Below, in pieces: positions 51,791 through 60,224 of a stretch of 64,000 nucleotides of DNA; the stretch's first letter is position 1, and each line of letters opens with the position of its first letter. Both the position numbers and the translations under genes were made by a program. Source of the DNA: Paractinoplanes toevensis. Lineage in GTDB: Bacteria; Actinomycetota; Actinomycetes; Mycobacteriales; Micromonosporaceae. Under the pieces are notes generated by a model. It worked only from the letters and a program-made list of their open reading frames with translations, did no database searches and was not told where the DNA came from. Location: contig NZ_BOQN01000058.1 in NCBI RefSeq assembly GCF_018332695.1, positions 1-64,000 on the forward strand. Reading direction: 5' to 3'.

Positions 51791-52186
51791 TCAGCGACTC
51801 AACGGTATGAGCGTGAGCAGACGGCGATCCTCTTCGTCCGCGTCGTCCTCGACGGCGGTGCCGTCCGGACGAACGCGTTCTCGCCAGGCGACGAGCATCG
51901 CGCGGCGCTCGCGCGGCGTGGTGCCGCCCCAGACCCCGTGACAGTCGCCGACCTGAAGAGCCCAGGCCAGACAGGGCCCCTGCACCGTGCACGTCCCGCA
52001 GAGTGCGATCGCACTCTCGGACGGCTCGTTAGGAGCCGGAAAAAAGGTTTCTGGATCGACGCTCCGGCAGGCGCCGCGTGTGCGCCAAGCCTCATCGGTG
52101 CGGCGTTCCTCGATCGCCTCGAGCAGTCGTGGATCGCGTCGAGCGATAGCCACTTCGTGCGGACGCGGCATACGAGCCCGTGTCAT
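51791..52186 (-). CDS. WhiB-family iron-sulfur transcription factor
   Basis: From the ATG at 52186 (GGAGGTGG upstream) this is 131 aa. A basic N-terminal extension precedes the cluster-binding set Cys40, Cys63, Cys66 and Cys72, then GVWGG at 84-88 followed by TTPRERRAMLVAWRER. The C-terminus is Asp/Glu-rich (EDDADEED). It is clearly distinct from WhiB1 and longer at both ends; the exact subclass is uncertain. An AT-rich 190-bp region upstream probably holds its promoter. Confidence 0.9.
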   Translation of the reverse strand: MTRARMPRPHEVAIARRDPRLLEAIEERRTDEAWRTRGACRSVDPETFFPAPNEPSESAIALCGTCTVQGPCLAWALQVGDCHGVWGGTTPRERRAMLVAWRERVRPDGTAVEDDADEEDRRLLTLIPLSR

Positions 52187-52378
52187 CAGCCCACCTCCCC
52201 CGTGGGACCGGTACAGCATGTGGTGGCCTGTCCGCACCGTGCGAACCGGCACCACTCCGGCGCTGGTTTCTATCGCACGGTAGAAGATCAGAACAAGGGG
52301 CTTATCTATCTCGAAACAAAGTTCGCCTTTGGAAATGCGTACATATCTCGACAAAGCCCGCTGTTGATCATGAAGAGT

Positions 52379-53059
52379 TCAGAAGAGCGTTGCCTCCGCG
52401 TACGGCTGCACCAGGTGTGGTCCGTTGTTGCGGACATTGCCCACCTCGGGACCCACCGAACGGACATCGATCGCGCTCAGTTCATGATCGGTCATCGGCT
52501 GTAACAATCCGTCGGCGTCGCCGCCCCCGGCGAGCCAGTCGGCCCAGCGATCGGGCGGCAGGATCAACGGCATGCGGTCGTGCACCCGGGCCAGGCCGCC
52601 GCGCGCGGCGGTGGTCAGCACACTGCAGGTGAGCAGTTTCTCGGGACCCCAGGGCGCCCAGATGCCCGCGAACGCGAGTGCCGAGCCGTCGGCCGGGGTC
52701 ATGTAGAACGCCTGGCGCTCCTTGCCGCTGCGGATCCACTCGAACCACCCGTCGGCCGGGACCAGGCAGCGGCGGCGGGCGAACGACGGAGCGAAGGCCG
52801 GGGAGGTGGCCACCGTCTCGGAGCGAGCATTGATCATTTTCGCGCCGCCACGCAGGTCGGTGGCCCACGGCGGCACCAGCCCCCAGCGCGCGGTGTCGAG
52901 CACCCGCTTGCCGTCGTGACTCGCCGAGATGCGCACCAGCGGGACCGGATCGGTGGGCGCGACGTTCCAGCTCGGCCCCAGGCCCTCGGTGACGTCGGTG
53001 GCGTCGAAGAGGTCGCTGAGGTCGGCCTCGCTCCGCGTCGTCGCGTACCGCCCGCACAT
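52379..53059 (-). CDS. SRAP-family abasic-site processing protein (YedK-like)
   Basis: This 226-aa protein begins MCGRYA with catalytic Cys2, which forms a thiazolidine crosslink with abasic sites in single-stranded DNA. Other SRAP motifs are WNVAPTDPVP (Asn about 34), RWGLVPPWA, INARSET and PADGWFEW, with the active-site His in HDRMP. Mycobacterial Rv3226c occupies the same place beside aroA. It is divergent from aroA. Confidence 0.95.
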   Translation of the reverse strand: MCGRYATTRSEADLSDLFDATDVTEGLGPSWNVAPTDPVPLVRISASHDGKRVLDTARWGLVPPWATDLRGGAKMINARSETVATSPAFAPSFARRRCLVPADGWFEWIRSGKERQAFYMTPADGSALAFAGIWAPWGPEKLLTCSVLTTAARGGLARVHDRMPLILPPDRWADWLAGGGDADGLLQPMTDHELSAIDVRSVGPEVGNVRNNGPHLVQPYAEATLF

Positions 53060-53137
53060 GAGTCGGTACGGTACGCCTTCCGACACGATCCCGGGGGGCG
53101 GGAATACGCCGTGGAAGTGTCGTACCCCGCAGGCAGA

Positions 53138-54430
53138 ATGGCCACCGTGACTGCTGAACCTCGCCCCTGGCTCGCACCGACCGCGTCGGCCCCGGTCAGC
53201 ACGACCGTGCGGCTCCCCGGCTCCAAGTCGATGACCGCCCGTGCGCTGATCCTGTCCGCCCTCGCCGACGGCCCGTCGGTGATCGAGCGGCCGCTGCGCG
53301 CTCGTGACACCGAGCTGATGGCGGCCGGTCTGCGCGCGCTCGGCGTCGCGATCGACACCACCGACAGTGAGCGGTGGCCGGTCGAGCCCGGCCCGCTGCG
53401 CGGTCCCGCCCGGGTCGACGTCGGCCTGGCCGGCACGATCATGCGGTTCCTGCCCCCGGCCGCCGCGCTGGCCGAGGGCGTGGTCGAGTTCGACGGCGAC
53501 CCGCACGCGCGCAATCGGCCGCTGCGCCCGATCATCGAGGCGCTGCGCTCGCTCGGCGTGTCGATCGACGCGTCCGCAAGCGGGGGTCTGCCGCTCACCG
53601 TGCACGGCGCCGGCCTGGTCGAGGGCGGCGAAGCGGTGATCGACGCGTCGGCGTCCAGCCAGTTCGTCTCCGGGCTGCTGCTGTCCGCGCCACGCTTCAC
53701 CAAGGGCCTGGTGCTGCGGCACGAGGGCCCGCCCGTGCCCTCCGCGCCGCACCTGCGGATGACCACCCACATGCTGCGCGCGGCCGGGGCCGCGGTCGAC
53801 GAGTCGGTGCCCGACGTGTGGACCGTCGAGCCGGGCGCGCTGACCGGGCGCACCTGGGTGATCGAGCCCGACCTCTCCGGCGCCGCACCCTTCTTCGCGG
53901 CGGCCATGGTCACCGGCGGAGCTGTGACCCTGGCCGGCTGGCCGGCCGAGAGCTGGCAGCCGGTCGGCCGTCTCGCCGAGTTGCTCACCGCGCTCGGCGC
54001 TTCGGTGACCCAGGGCCCCGAGGGCCTGACCGTGCGCGGCACCGGCACGCTGCGCGGCATCACCGCCGATCTGTCCGAGGTCAGCGAGCTGACCCCGGTG
54101 ATCTCGGCGCTCGCCGCGCTCGCCGGCGGCCCCAGTGAGCTGCGCGGGGTGGCGCACATCCGCGGCCACGAGACCGACCGCATCGCCGCGCTGGCCGCCG
54201 AGTTGAGCAAGGCCGGCGCCGAGATCACCGAGTTCCCCGACGGCCTGCGCATCGAGCCGGCCCCGCTGCGAGCGACCTCGTTCGAGACCTACGCCGACCA
54301 CCGAATGGCGCACGCCGCGGCGGTTATCGGACTCGCCGTGCCGGGCATCAACCTGACCGACGTAGCGTGTACGTCGAAGACGTTGCCCGAGTTCCCCGAA
54401 CTCTGGGCGGGACTCGTGGCGAGGAGCTAG
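53138..54430 (+). CDS. aroA: 3-phosphoshikimate 1-carboxyvinyltransferase (EPSP synthase)
   Basis: This 430-aa shikimate-pathway enzyme joins shikimate 3-phosphate and PEP. Motifs include LPGSKSMTARAL (S3P binding, about 28-39), GLAGTIMRFLPP (about 93-104), DASASSQFVSGLL, and RGHETDRIAAL with the PEP-binding region. It is the class I EPSPS sequence type. The ATG at 53138 is chosen; GTG at 53147 is close. Its 3' end overlaps rsgA by 64 bp. Confidence 0.96.
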   Translation: MATVTAEPRPWLAPTASAPVSTTVRLPGSKSMTARALILSALADGPSVIERPLRARDTELMAAGLRALGVAIDTTDSERWPVEPGPLRGPARVDVGLAGTIMRFLPPAAALAEGVVEFDGDPHARNRPLRPIIEALRSLGVSIDASASGGLPLTVHGAGLVEGGEAVIDASASSQFVSGLLLSAPRFTKGLVLRHEGPPVPSAPHLRMTTHMLRAAGAAVDESVPDVWTVEPGALTGRTWVIEPDLSGAAPFFAAAMVTGGAVTLAGWPAESWQPVGRLAELLTALGASVTQGPEGLTVRGTGTLRGITADLSEVSELTPVISALAALAGGPSELRGVAHIRGHETDRIAALAAELSKAGAEITEFPDGLRIEPAPLRATSFETYADHRMAHAAAVIGLAVPGINLTDVACTSKTLPEFPELWAGLVARS

Positions 54431-55503
54431 ACCTGCCAGGACACAAGCGGGAGTACGACGAGGACGACGTCCGGATCCGGCCGGGCCGTTCGTCGCGCCC
54501 GCGCACTCGCACCCGGCCGAAGCACGACGACGCGGTCGACGCGCTGGTCATCACCGTCGACCGCGGCCGATACGGCTGCTTCCGGGAGGACGGCTCTCTC
54601 GACGACCCCATCATCACCGCGATGCGGGCGCGCGAGCTGGGCCGCAAGTCGGTGGTGGTCGGCGACCGGGTGGCGCTCGTCGGCGACGTCTCCGGCGCGC
54701 CCGGCGCGCTGGCCCGCATCGTCCGGATCAGCGAGCGCACGTCGGTGCTGCGCCGCACCGCGGACGACGACGACACCACCCCCGAGGGCCGCCTGGAGCG
54801 GGTGGTGGTCGCCAACGCCGACCAGCTGGTGATCGTCAGCGCCCTGGCCGACCCGCCGCCACGCACCGGCTTCATCGACCGCTGCCTGGTGGCGGCCTAC
54901 GACGCCGACATCGAGCCGCTCCTGTGCCTGACCAAGGCCGACCTGGCCGGCCCGGCCGCGGTCCTGGACTACTACGCCGAGCTCGACCTGCCGCACGTGC
55001 TGATCCATCCCGACAGCGACCTGGCCGAGCTGCGCCGGCGGCTGGCCGGGCAGATCTCGGTGATGGTCGGCCATTCCGGCGTCGGGAAGTCCACGCTGGT
55101 CAACCGCCTGGTCCCGGACGCTCTGCGCGCCGTGGGCGTGGTGTCCGCGGTGGGCAAGGGCCGGCACACGTCCACCAGCGCGGTCGCCCTGCGGCTGCCA
55201 CCGGTGGGCCGCTCCCGCAAGGACCCCGGCTGGATCATCGACACTCCCGGGATCCGCAGCTTCGGCCTGGCCCACGTGAGCGCCGAGAGCCTCCTGCACG
55301 GCTTCCCCGACCTGGTCGAGGGCACCCTGGAAGATCAGCCCAACTGCGGCCACACCACGGCCGACGTGGAGTGCCACCTGGACGCCTGGGTGGCCGACGG
55401 CAAGGCCGACCCCCGCCGCCTGGCCTCATACCGCCGGTTGCTGGCCTCTCGGGCCGGCGACCTGGACTTCCGAGACCACCCCGAGACCGAGCTTCCGTCC
55501 TGA
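54367..55503 (+). CDS. rsgA: Ribosome small-subunit-dependent GTPase A
   Basis: This 378-aa circularly permuted GTPase checks 30S maturation. An N-terminal OB fold (VTVDRGRYGC..., VVGDRVALVGD) precedes the GTPase domain with G4 LTKAD, G1 GHSGVGKST (about 235) and G3 DTPG, and a C-terminal zinc site (NCGH...CHLDAW). The GTG at 54367 is the only standard start upstream of the conserved EYDEDDVR region, forcing a 64-bp overlap with aroA and a short non-conserved lead. aroA-rsgA-hisN is standard actinobacterial order. Confidence 0.92.
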   Translation: MYVEDVARVPRTLGGTRGEELDLPGHKREYDEDDVRIRPGRSSRPRTRTRPKHDDAVDALVITVDRGRYGCFREDGSLDDPIITAMRARELGRKSVVVGDRVALVGDVSGAPGALARIVRISERTSVLRRTADDDDTTPEGRLERVVVANADQLVIVSALADPPPRTGFIDRCLVAAYDADIEPLLCLTKADLAGPAAVLDYYAELDLPHVLIHPDSDLAELRRRLAGQISVMVGHSGVGKSTLVNRLVPDALRAVGVVSAVGKGRHTSTSAVALRLPPVGRSRKDPGWIIDTPGIRSFGLAHVSAESLLHGFPDLVEGTLEDQPNCGHTTADVECHLDAWVADGKADPRRLASYRRLLASRAGDLDFRDHPETELPS

Positions 55504-55527
55504 CCGTCCCGCGCCCGAGGCCATAGC

Positions 55528-55640
55528 TTCCGGCCCCACCGGCGCGGCCCCACCGGCCCGACCCCACCGGCCCGACCCCACCGGCCCGACCGGCCCGGCC
55601 CCACCGGCCCGAGCCGGCGCGACCGGCGCGGCCTGACCGG
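55528..55640. repeat. GC-rich tandem repeat array between rsgA and hisN
   Basis: The 259-bp gap 55504-55762 holds no gene. Much of it is imperfect copies of a CCCCACCGGCCCGA-type 14-15-mer, with related CCGGCGCG variants. It is simple-sequence expansion; no function can be assigned. Confidence 0.7.
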
Positions 55641-55762
55641 GGCGGCCCAGCGATGGCGGGCCCGGCGGCCACCGCGACCCGCGCCGCAGCGGCATGCCGA
55701 TGGCTGGGACGCGGCGCGGGCGCTGGGGACGGCCGGGCCACGGATCGGCTAGCGTGCCAGCC

Positions 55763-56566
55763 ATGGCCGGATATGCCGACGACCTCTCGCTCGCTCACCT
55801 GCTCGCGGACACCGCCGACTCGATCTCGATGGGGCGGTTCCGGGCGCTCGATCTGCGGGTCGAGTCGAAGCCCGACCTCACCCCGGTCTCCGACGCCGAC
55901 ACGGCCGTCGAGCAGGCCATCCGGGCGACGCTGGCCCGGGCGCGGCCGCGCGACGCGGTGGTCGGCGAGGAGTTCGGGCGCACCGAGGCGGCGGCCGGGC
56001 CGGGCACCCGGCGATGGGTGATCGACCCGATCGACGGCACCAAGAACTACGTGCGCGGGGTGCCGATCTGGGGCACGCTCATCGCGCTCCTCGAGGGTGA
56101 CACCCCGGTGGCCGGGCTCGTCTCGGCGCCGGCTCTGGGGCGGCGCTGGTGGGCGGCGCGCGGCCACGGGGCGTACGCCGGGAAGCACCAGCACGCCGCC
56201 ACCCGGATCAACGTCTCCCGCGTCGGCCGGCTGGCCGACGCCAGCTTCTGCTACGCCAGCCTGAACGGCTGGGCCGACACCGGCCGCCTCGAACCCGTCG
56301 TCGATCTCGCGCTCAACGCGTGGCGGAGCCGGGCCTACGGCGACTTCTACGGCTACATGCTGCTCGCCGAGGGCGCCCTCGACATCATGATCGAGCCGGA
56401 GCTCTCCCTCTGGGACGTGGCCGCGCTCATCCCGATCGTCACCGAGGCCGGCGGCACCATCACCGACCTGACCGGCCGCCCGCCCGGCGACAAGACCGCG
56501 GCGATCGCCACCAACGGCCCACTCCACGAAACCATCCTCACGGCGCTTGCGGCTCCCCGGCGCTGA
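55763..56566 (+). CDS. hisN: Histidinol-phosphatase of the inositol-monophosphatase family
   Basis: This 267-aa metal-dependent phosphatase has the IMPase motifs VVGEEFG (about 66-72), WVIDPIDGTKNYVRG (about 88-102) and LSLWDVAAL (about 212-220). The family removes phosphate from histidinol phosphate in histidine synthesis or from inositol phosphates. aroA-rsgA-hisN order and overall pattern favour HisN. The ATG at 55763 lies after the GC-rich repeats. Confidence 0.88.
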   Translation: MAGYADDLSLAHLLADTADSISMGRFRALDLRVESKPDLTPVSDADTAVEQAIRATLARARPRDAVVGEEFGRTEAAAGPGTRRWVIDPIDGTKNYVRGVPIWGTLIALLEGDTPVAGLVSAPALGRRWWAARGHGAYAGKHQHAATRINVSRVGRLADASFCYASLNGWADTGRLEPVVDLALNAWRSRAYGDFYGYMLLAEGALDIMIEPELSLWDVAALIPIVTEAGGTITDLTGRPPGDKTAAIATNGPLHETILTALAAPRR

Positions 56567-56651
56567 GCCCCGAAGATCACGCAGCAGGCCCTGATCCCGG
56601 ACAAATGCCGTCAAAAGCGTTGACGAGGTTAGGGGTTAGCGGCTCGGGGGT

Positions 56652-57578
56652 GTGGGCAACTCGTCTATCGTGCGTCACGTGGTGACCTCCGGCTGGTTCT
56701 TCCTCGCCGCCATGATCTTGGCGTACGGGGTCGCCAACCTGCTGCAATCCGCGGCCGCGGCGCGCACCACCGTGCACCACACCTTCGACCCGGGGCTGCT
56801 CGTGCGGCTGGCCGGGCAGCGCACCTACCTGCTCGGCATCGGGTGTCAGGCATTCGGGTTCATCCTGGCCTTCCTGGCCCGGCGAGACCTGCCGCTGTTC
56901 CTGGTGCAGGCGAGCGTCGCCGCCGGGCTCGGGGTCACCGCTCTGCTCGGCGTACTCGTCCTGAAGTGGAGCCTGCCCACCGCCGAGATCTTCCTGCTCA
57001 CCCTGCTGCTGGCCGGCATCACCGCCCTGGTCATGGCGGCGGAGCCGGCGCATTCGCGCCGTCTCGGAACGATCGTCGTGGTCCTGCTCGCCGCGTCGGT
57101 CCTGGTGATCGGGATAGCCGGCGTCTTTGCCGTACGTTTGCACGGCGCCCTCGGTTCCGTCGTCCTCGGTTCGCTGGCCGGCATCGACTTCTCGGCAGCG
57201 GCGATCGCAGCCCGGCCACTGGCCAACGAACACTCGGCGGCAGGCTTCTTCACGAACCCGCTGCTCTACCTCCTGGTGATCCACTCCCTGGTCGGACAAT
57301 TACTGCTCGGCCTGGCGATGCAGCGGGGCTCGACCACCGCGGCGGTGGCCGCCATGGACGCGGCCGGCGCGGTCCCGGCCGCCATCGTCGGCCTGCTCCT
57401 GCTGGGCGACCGCATCCACGAGGGCCGGGGCTGGCTGGCCGCCGTCGGCTTCGTGATAACGCTGGCCGCGGTGATAGGCCTGACCCGCTACGCCGAGCCC
57501 CAGCACCACCACGCCACGGCCCCGACCCGCCGCCCTGACCCGACAACGCCCTTGCGCACCGCCGCCACCGGCCGCTGA
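56652..57578 (+). CDS. DMT-superfamily-like membrane transporter
   Basis: This 308-aa integral membrane protein starts at GTG 56652 and has about nine to ten hydrophobic helices (GWFFLAAMILAYGVANLL, GFILAFLARR, IFLLTLLLAGITALVM, TIVVVLLAASVLVIG, LYLLVIHSLVG). The C-terminal tail is His/Pro/Thr-rich. The pattern fits EamA/DMT-type permeases. Substrate unknown. Confidence 0.72.
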   Translation: MGNSSIVRHVVTSGWFFLAAMILAYGVANLLQSAAAARTTVHHTFDPGLLVRLAGQRTYLLGIGCQAFGFILAFLARRDLPLFLVQASVAAGLGVTALLGVLVLKWSLPTAEIFLLTLLLAGITALVMAAEPAHSRRLGTIVVVLLAASVLVIGIAGVFAVRLHGALGSVVLGSLAGIDFSAAAIAARPLANEHSAAGFFTNPLLYLLVIHSLVGQLLLGLAMQRGSTTAAVAAMDAAGAVPAAIVGLLLLGDRIHEGRGWLAAVGFVITLAAVIGLTRYAEPQHHHATAPTRRPDPTTPLRTAATGR

Positions 57579-57584
57579 CGCGCC

Positions 57585-57770
57585 CCACCGGCCCGCCGCG
57601 CCGCCGCGCAGCGCCGCCCCGCCGCGCCCTAACGCCCCGCCGCGCCCACCCGGGGCCGGTCGCGCCCCACCGGGCCCGCCGCGCCCCACCCGGCCCGCCG
57701 CGCCCAGCCGTGGCCGGTCGCGCCCAGCGGTGGCCGGTCGCGCCCAGCCGTCACCCTCGGCCCGCCGACA
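57585..57770. repeat. GC-rich simple-repeat array
   Basis: CCGCCGCGCC-like and CGCCCAGCNGTGGCCGGT units (the latter about three times near 57700-57750) fill the first part of the 700-bp gap 57579-58276. No gene is seen in this gap; a second, dispersed repeat lies in its middle. Confidence 0.65.
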
Positions 57771-57965
57771 ATGAGCGGATGCCTGGTCAGTTAGGGTGCC
57801 GGCCGGCTTCGCCGCCCGATCCATCCCCGCCATGCCCTCCCGCCGATCTTGATGATTTGACGTCCGCTGCGCGCAGCAACTCGACACTCTCGCGAGAGTT
57901 CCAGCAGCAGCGGGCGGATATAGGCGGCATGTCGGTTCCTGGGCGGCCGGAGTCTGCGTTGTGGG

Positions 57966-58080
57966 GGCCGGAAGCGGCGCCTTGCGCGATAGGCGCGTCG
58001 CGGGCTGTTGTTGCAGGTGGTCGCGCTGCTCGGTGGGGCGGGGTGGGCTTGGCGGGGCGGGGATCGCCGTACCGGAGAAG
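57966..58080. repeat. Dispersed intergenic repeat, copy B
   Basis: Matches 21496-21617: the 20-base core GCAGGTGGTCGCGCTGCTCG (from 58013) is identical and the flanking GCGCGATAGGCGCG and CGTACCGGAGAAGG blocks correspond in order and spacing. Both copies lie in intergenic DNA. Confidence 0.6.
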
Positions 58081-58276
58081 GGTTTGATCTTTGGGATTGA
58101 TCCTCCTGGGGCGTGCGGGCGTAATCGTGCATGAGAGCAGGGGGGCTGGGTACATCTCGACCATGCCCATCAGGCGCTTATGTCCCGATTGACGGGAAGA
58201 GTGCGGGGAAAGACGGGGTGGGTCCTCGACGCGTGGAAATGCGAAGTGGGGACGTCTTATGCACAATGGAGCGATC

Positions 58277-59017
58277 ATGTCGAGCGACGTCCGGCACCGG
58301 GTGGACAGCGCCGGGCCGTTTCCGCTGGTTCGGCTGGCCGGGGTGCTCGATGCCGGGAGCGCGCCCAGCGTGCGGTCCGCGCTGCTGGACGTGCTGGCCG
58401 GGCAGCCTGAGGCGATCGTCGTCGACGTCGGTGAGCTCGAGGTGCTCGACCGGGATGCCGTTGAGGTGTTGCGGGATCTGCATCGGGACACCGCGGACTG
58501 GCCGGCCGCCCGGCTCGTGCTCTGCAACCCGGGCGACCCGGTCGTCTGGCAGGCCGCCGAATGGCCGCTGCTGGCCGACCGGGAGAAGGCGTTCGCGCAG
58601 CTCGGGCCGCCTTCGGTCGATCATCGGGTGAGTATCGGCATGGAGCCTCTGGTCGGGGCGGCGCGGCGGTCGCGGGAGCTGATCAATGATGCCTGCACGC
58701 GGTGGGGTCTCGAGGAGGTCGCCGGGTCGGCCTGCATCGTGGTGACCGAGATGGTCAACAACGTGGTGCAGCACGCGCACACCTCGATGGTCGTGCTGCT
58801 GGCGCCGCATGACACGAGCGGGCTCAGCGTGGCTGTCCGGGACCGGTCGGGGACGATTCCGTCGTATACCGGAGCGCCCGCACCCACCTCCTACGGCGGC
58901 CGGGGCATGCTGCTGATCGATTCGGTGGCCAGCCGGTGGGGCAGCCTTCCGCTGTCCGACGGCAAGGTTGTGTGGGCGCTGCTCTCGGGGAGCATGACCG
59001 ACCCGTTACGCGGGTAG
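58277..59017 (+). CDS. STAS-HATPase fusion (anti-sigma antagonist joined to anti-sigma kinase)
   Basis: About 246 aa. An N-terminal STAS domain (about 10-100: PLVRLAGVLDAGSAPSVRSALL, IVVDVGELEVLDRDAVEVL) is fused to a C-terminal RsbW-type HATPase (about 125-240: ACIVVTEMVNNVVQHAH N box, GGRGMLLIDS lid). The usual phosphorylatable Ser of STAS antagonists is replaced in the LDRD turn, so the STAS half may be constitutively active or structural. GGAG is 5 bp before the ATG at 58277; ATG at 58259 is an alternative. Confidence 0.82.
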   Translation: MSSDVRHRVDSAGPFPLVRLAGVLDAGSAPSVRSALLDVLAGQPEAIVVDVGELEVLDRDAVEVLRDLHRDTADWPAARLVLCNPGDPVVWQAAEWPLLADREKAFAQLGPPSVDHRVSIGMEPLVGAARRSRELINDACTRWGLEEVAGSACIVVTEMVNNVVQHAHTSMVVLLAPHDTSGLSVAVRDRSGTIPSYTGAPAPTSYGGRGMLLIDSVASRWGSLPLSDGKVVWALLSGSMTDPLRG

Positions 59018-59026
59018 ATTGCGACC

Positions 59027-59584
59027 ATGCGAGACAACGACTACCCGTCCGAGGTGTCCGACCCGGAAGCGTCCGGTCTTCCGGGGACGGCGGACGACGA
59101 TTCCAACGCCTACGACTCCGTCGACAGCACCCGGTGGGCCGACGGCGCCGATCCGGCCGCGCTGCCCGGTGTCGGGCCCGGCGGGTCCAATCGGTTCGGC
59201 GACACGGCCGAGGAGGCGCGCGAGGGCGAGTCCCTCGACTACCGGCTCAGGCAGGAGACGCCGGACGTCGGCGCCGAAGATCCGCTGCCGGCCGCCCGCG
59301 ACCCGTTCGACGAGACCGTCGACAGCTCCGAGCAGCGTGACTTCGACGCCGACGTGTGGGGTGCGAGCCCGACGTCGGACCCGAAGTCGCAGATCTCCCT
59401 CTACGACGACGGCCAGCTCGACGACGACAACCCGGAGTCGGTGGGCCGCCTGGTGGCGCCGGACGAGGGTTACGGCTTCGACGACGAGGCCGACAGCGTG
59501 GCGTACGACGCGGGTGCGGCCGGCGGCGGCGCGAGCGCCGAGGAGCTGGCCATGCACGAGACCAACGCCCCCGACTACGACTGA
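59027..59584 (+). CDS. DUF5709-family acidic protein
   Basis: This 185-aa, strongly acidic, probably disordered protein has the DUF5709 pattern: LDYRLRQETPD near 70, GRLVAPDEGYGFDDEAD near 145, and a C-terminal GGGASAEELAMH. It is confined to actinobacteria; function unknown. It starts 9 bp after the STAS-HATPase gene, suggesting co-transcription. Confidence 0.82.
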   Translation: MRDNDYPSEVSDPEASGLPGTADDDSNAYDSVDSTRWADGADPAALPGVGPGGSNRFGDTAEEAREGESLDYRLRQETPDVGAEDPLPAARDPFDETVDSSEQRDFDADVWGASPTSDPKSQISLYDDGQLDDDNPESVGRLVAPDEGYGFDDEADSVAYDAGAAGGGASAEELAMHETNAPDYD

Positions 59585-59588
59585 GAGC

Positions 59589-60224
59589 TCAGTCGATTCC
59601 CTGCTCGATCGCATAGCGGGTCAGCTCGACCCGGTTGTGCAGCTGAAGCTTGCCGAGCGTGTTCTGGACGTGGTTCTGCACGGTGCGGTGGCTGAGCACG
59701 AGACGCTCGGCGATCTGCCGGTAGGACAGGCCTTTCGCGACCAGCCGCAGCACCTCGGTCTCACGCTCGGTGAGCTTCGGCGCGGTTTCTTCCGGCTTTT
59801 CCTGGGAGAGCCGGCGGAACTCCCCGAGCACGAGGCCGGCCAGGCCGGGCGTGAAGACCGTGTCGCCGGCCGCCGTCCGCTCCACCGCGTCCACGAAATC
59901 CGACAGCGCCGCCGATTTCAGTAAGTATCCGTTCGCGCCGGCCTTCATCGCGTCGAGCACGTCCTGCTGCTCGCCGCTGGCCGACAGCATCAGGATGCGC
60001 ACGGCCGGAAGCTCGGTCCGCAGCCCGTTGATCACCTCGACGCCCGAGACATCGGGCAGTTGCAGGTCGAGGATCACCACGTCGGGGCGGGCCGCGGCGG
60101 CGATCCGCACCGCCTGCCGCCCCTCGCCGGTGGTCGCGACCACCTCGTAGCCGGCCGCGGCGAGATCGCGGCTCACTCCCTCGCGCCACATCGGGTGGTC
60201 ATCCACCACCATCACCCGGACCAT
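59589..60224 (-). CDS. NarL/LuxR-family response regulator
   Basis: This 211-aa regulator has a receiver domain (VVDDHPMWREGV, phospho-Asp in VVILDLQLPD, Lys in LLKSA) and a C-terminal LuxR helix-turn-helix (LTERETEVLRLVAKGLSYRQIAERL, VQNHVQNTLGKL). Its ATG overlaps the kinase stop by one base (TGATG). It converges with the DUF5709 gene with a 4-bp gap. Confidence 0.95.
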   Translation of the reverse strand: MVRVMVVDDHPMWREGVSRDLAAAGYEVVATTGEGRQAVRIAAAARPDVVILDLQLPDVSGVEVINGLRTELPAVRILMLSASGEQQDVLDAMKAGANGYLLKSAALSDFVDAVERTAAGDTVFTPGLAGLVLGEFRRLSQEKPEETAPKLTERETEVLRLVAKGLSYRQIAERLVLSHRTVQNHVQNTLGKLQLHNRVELTRYAIEQGID

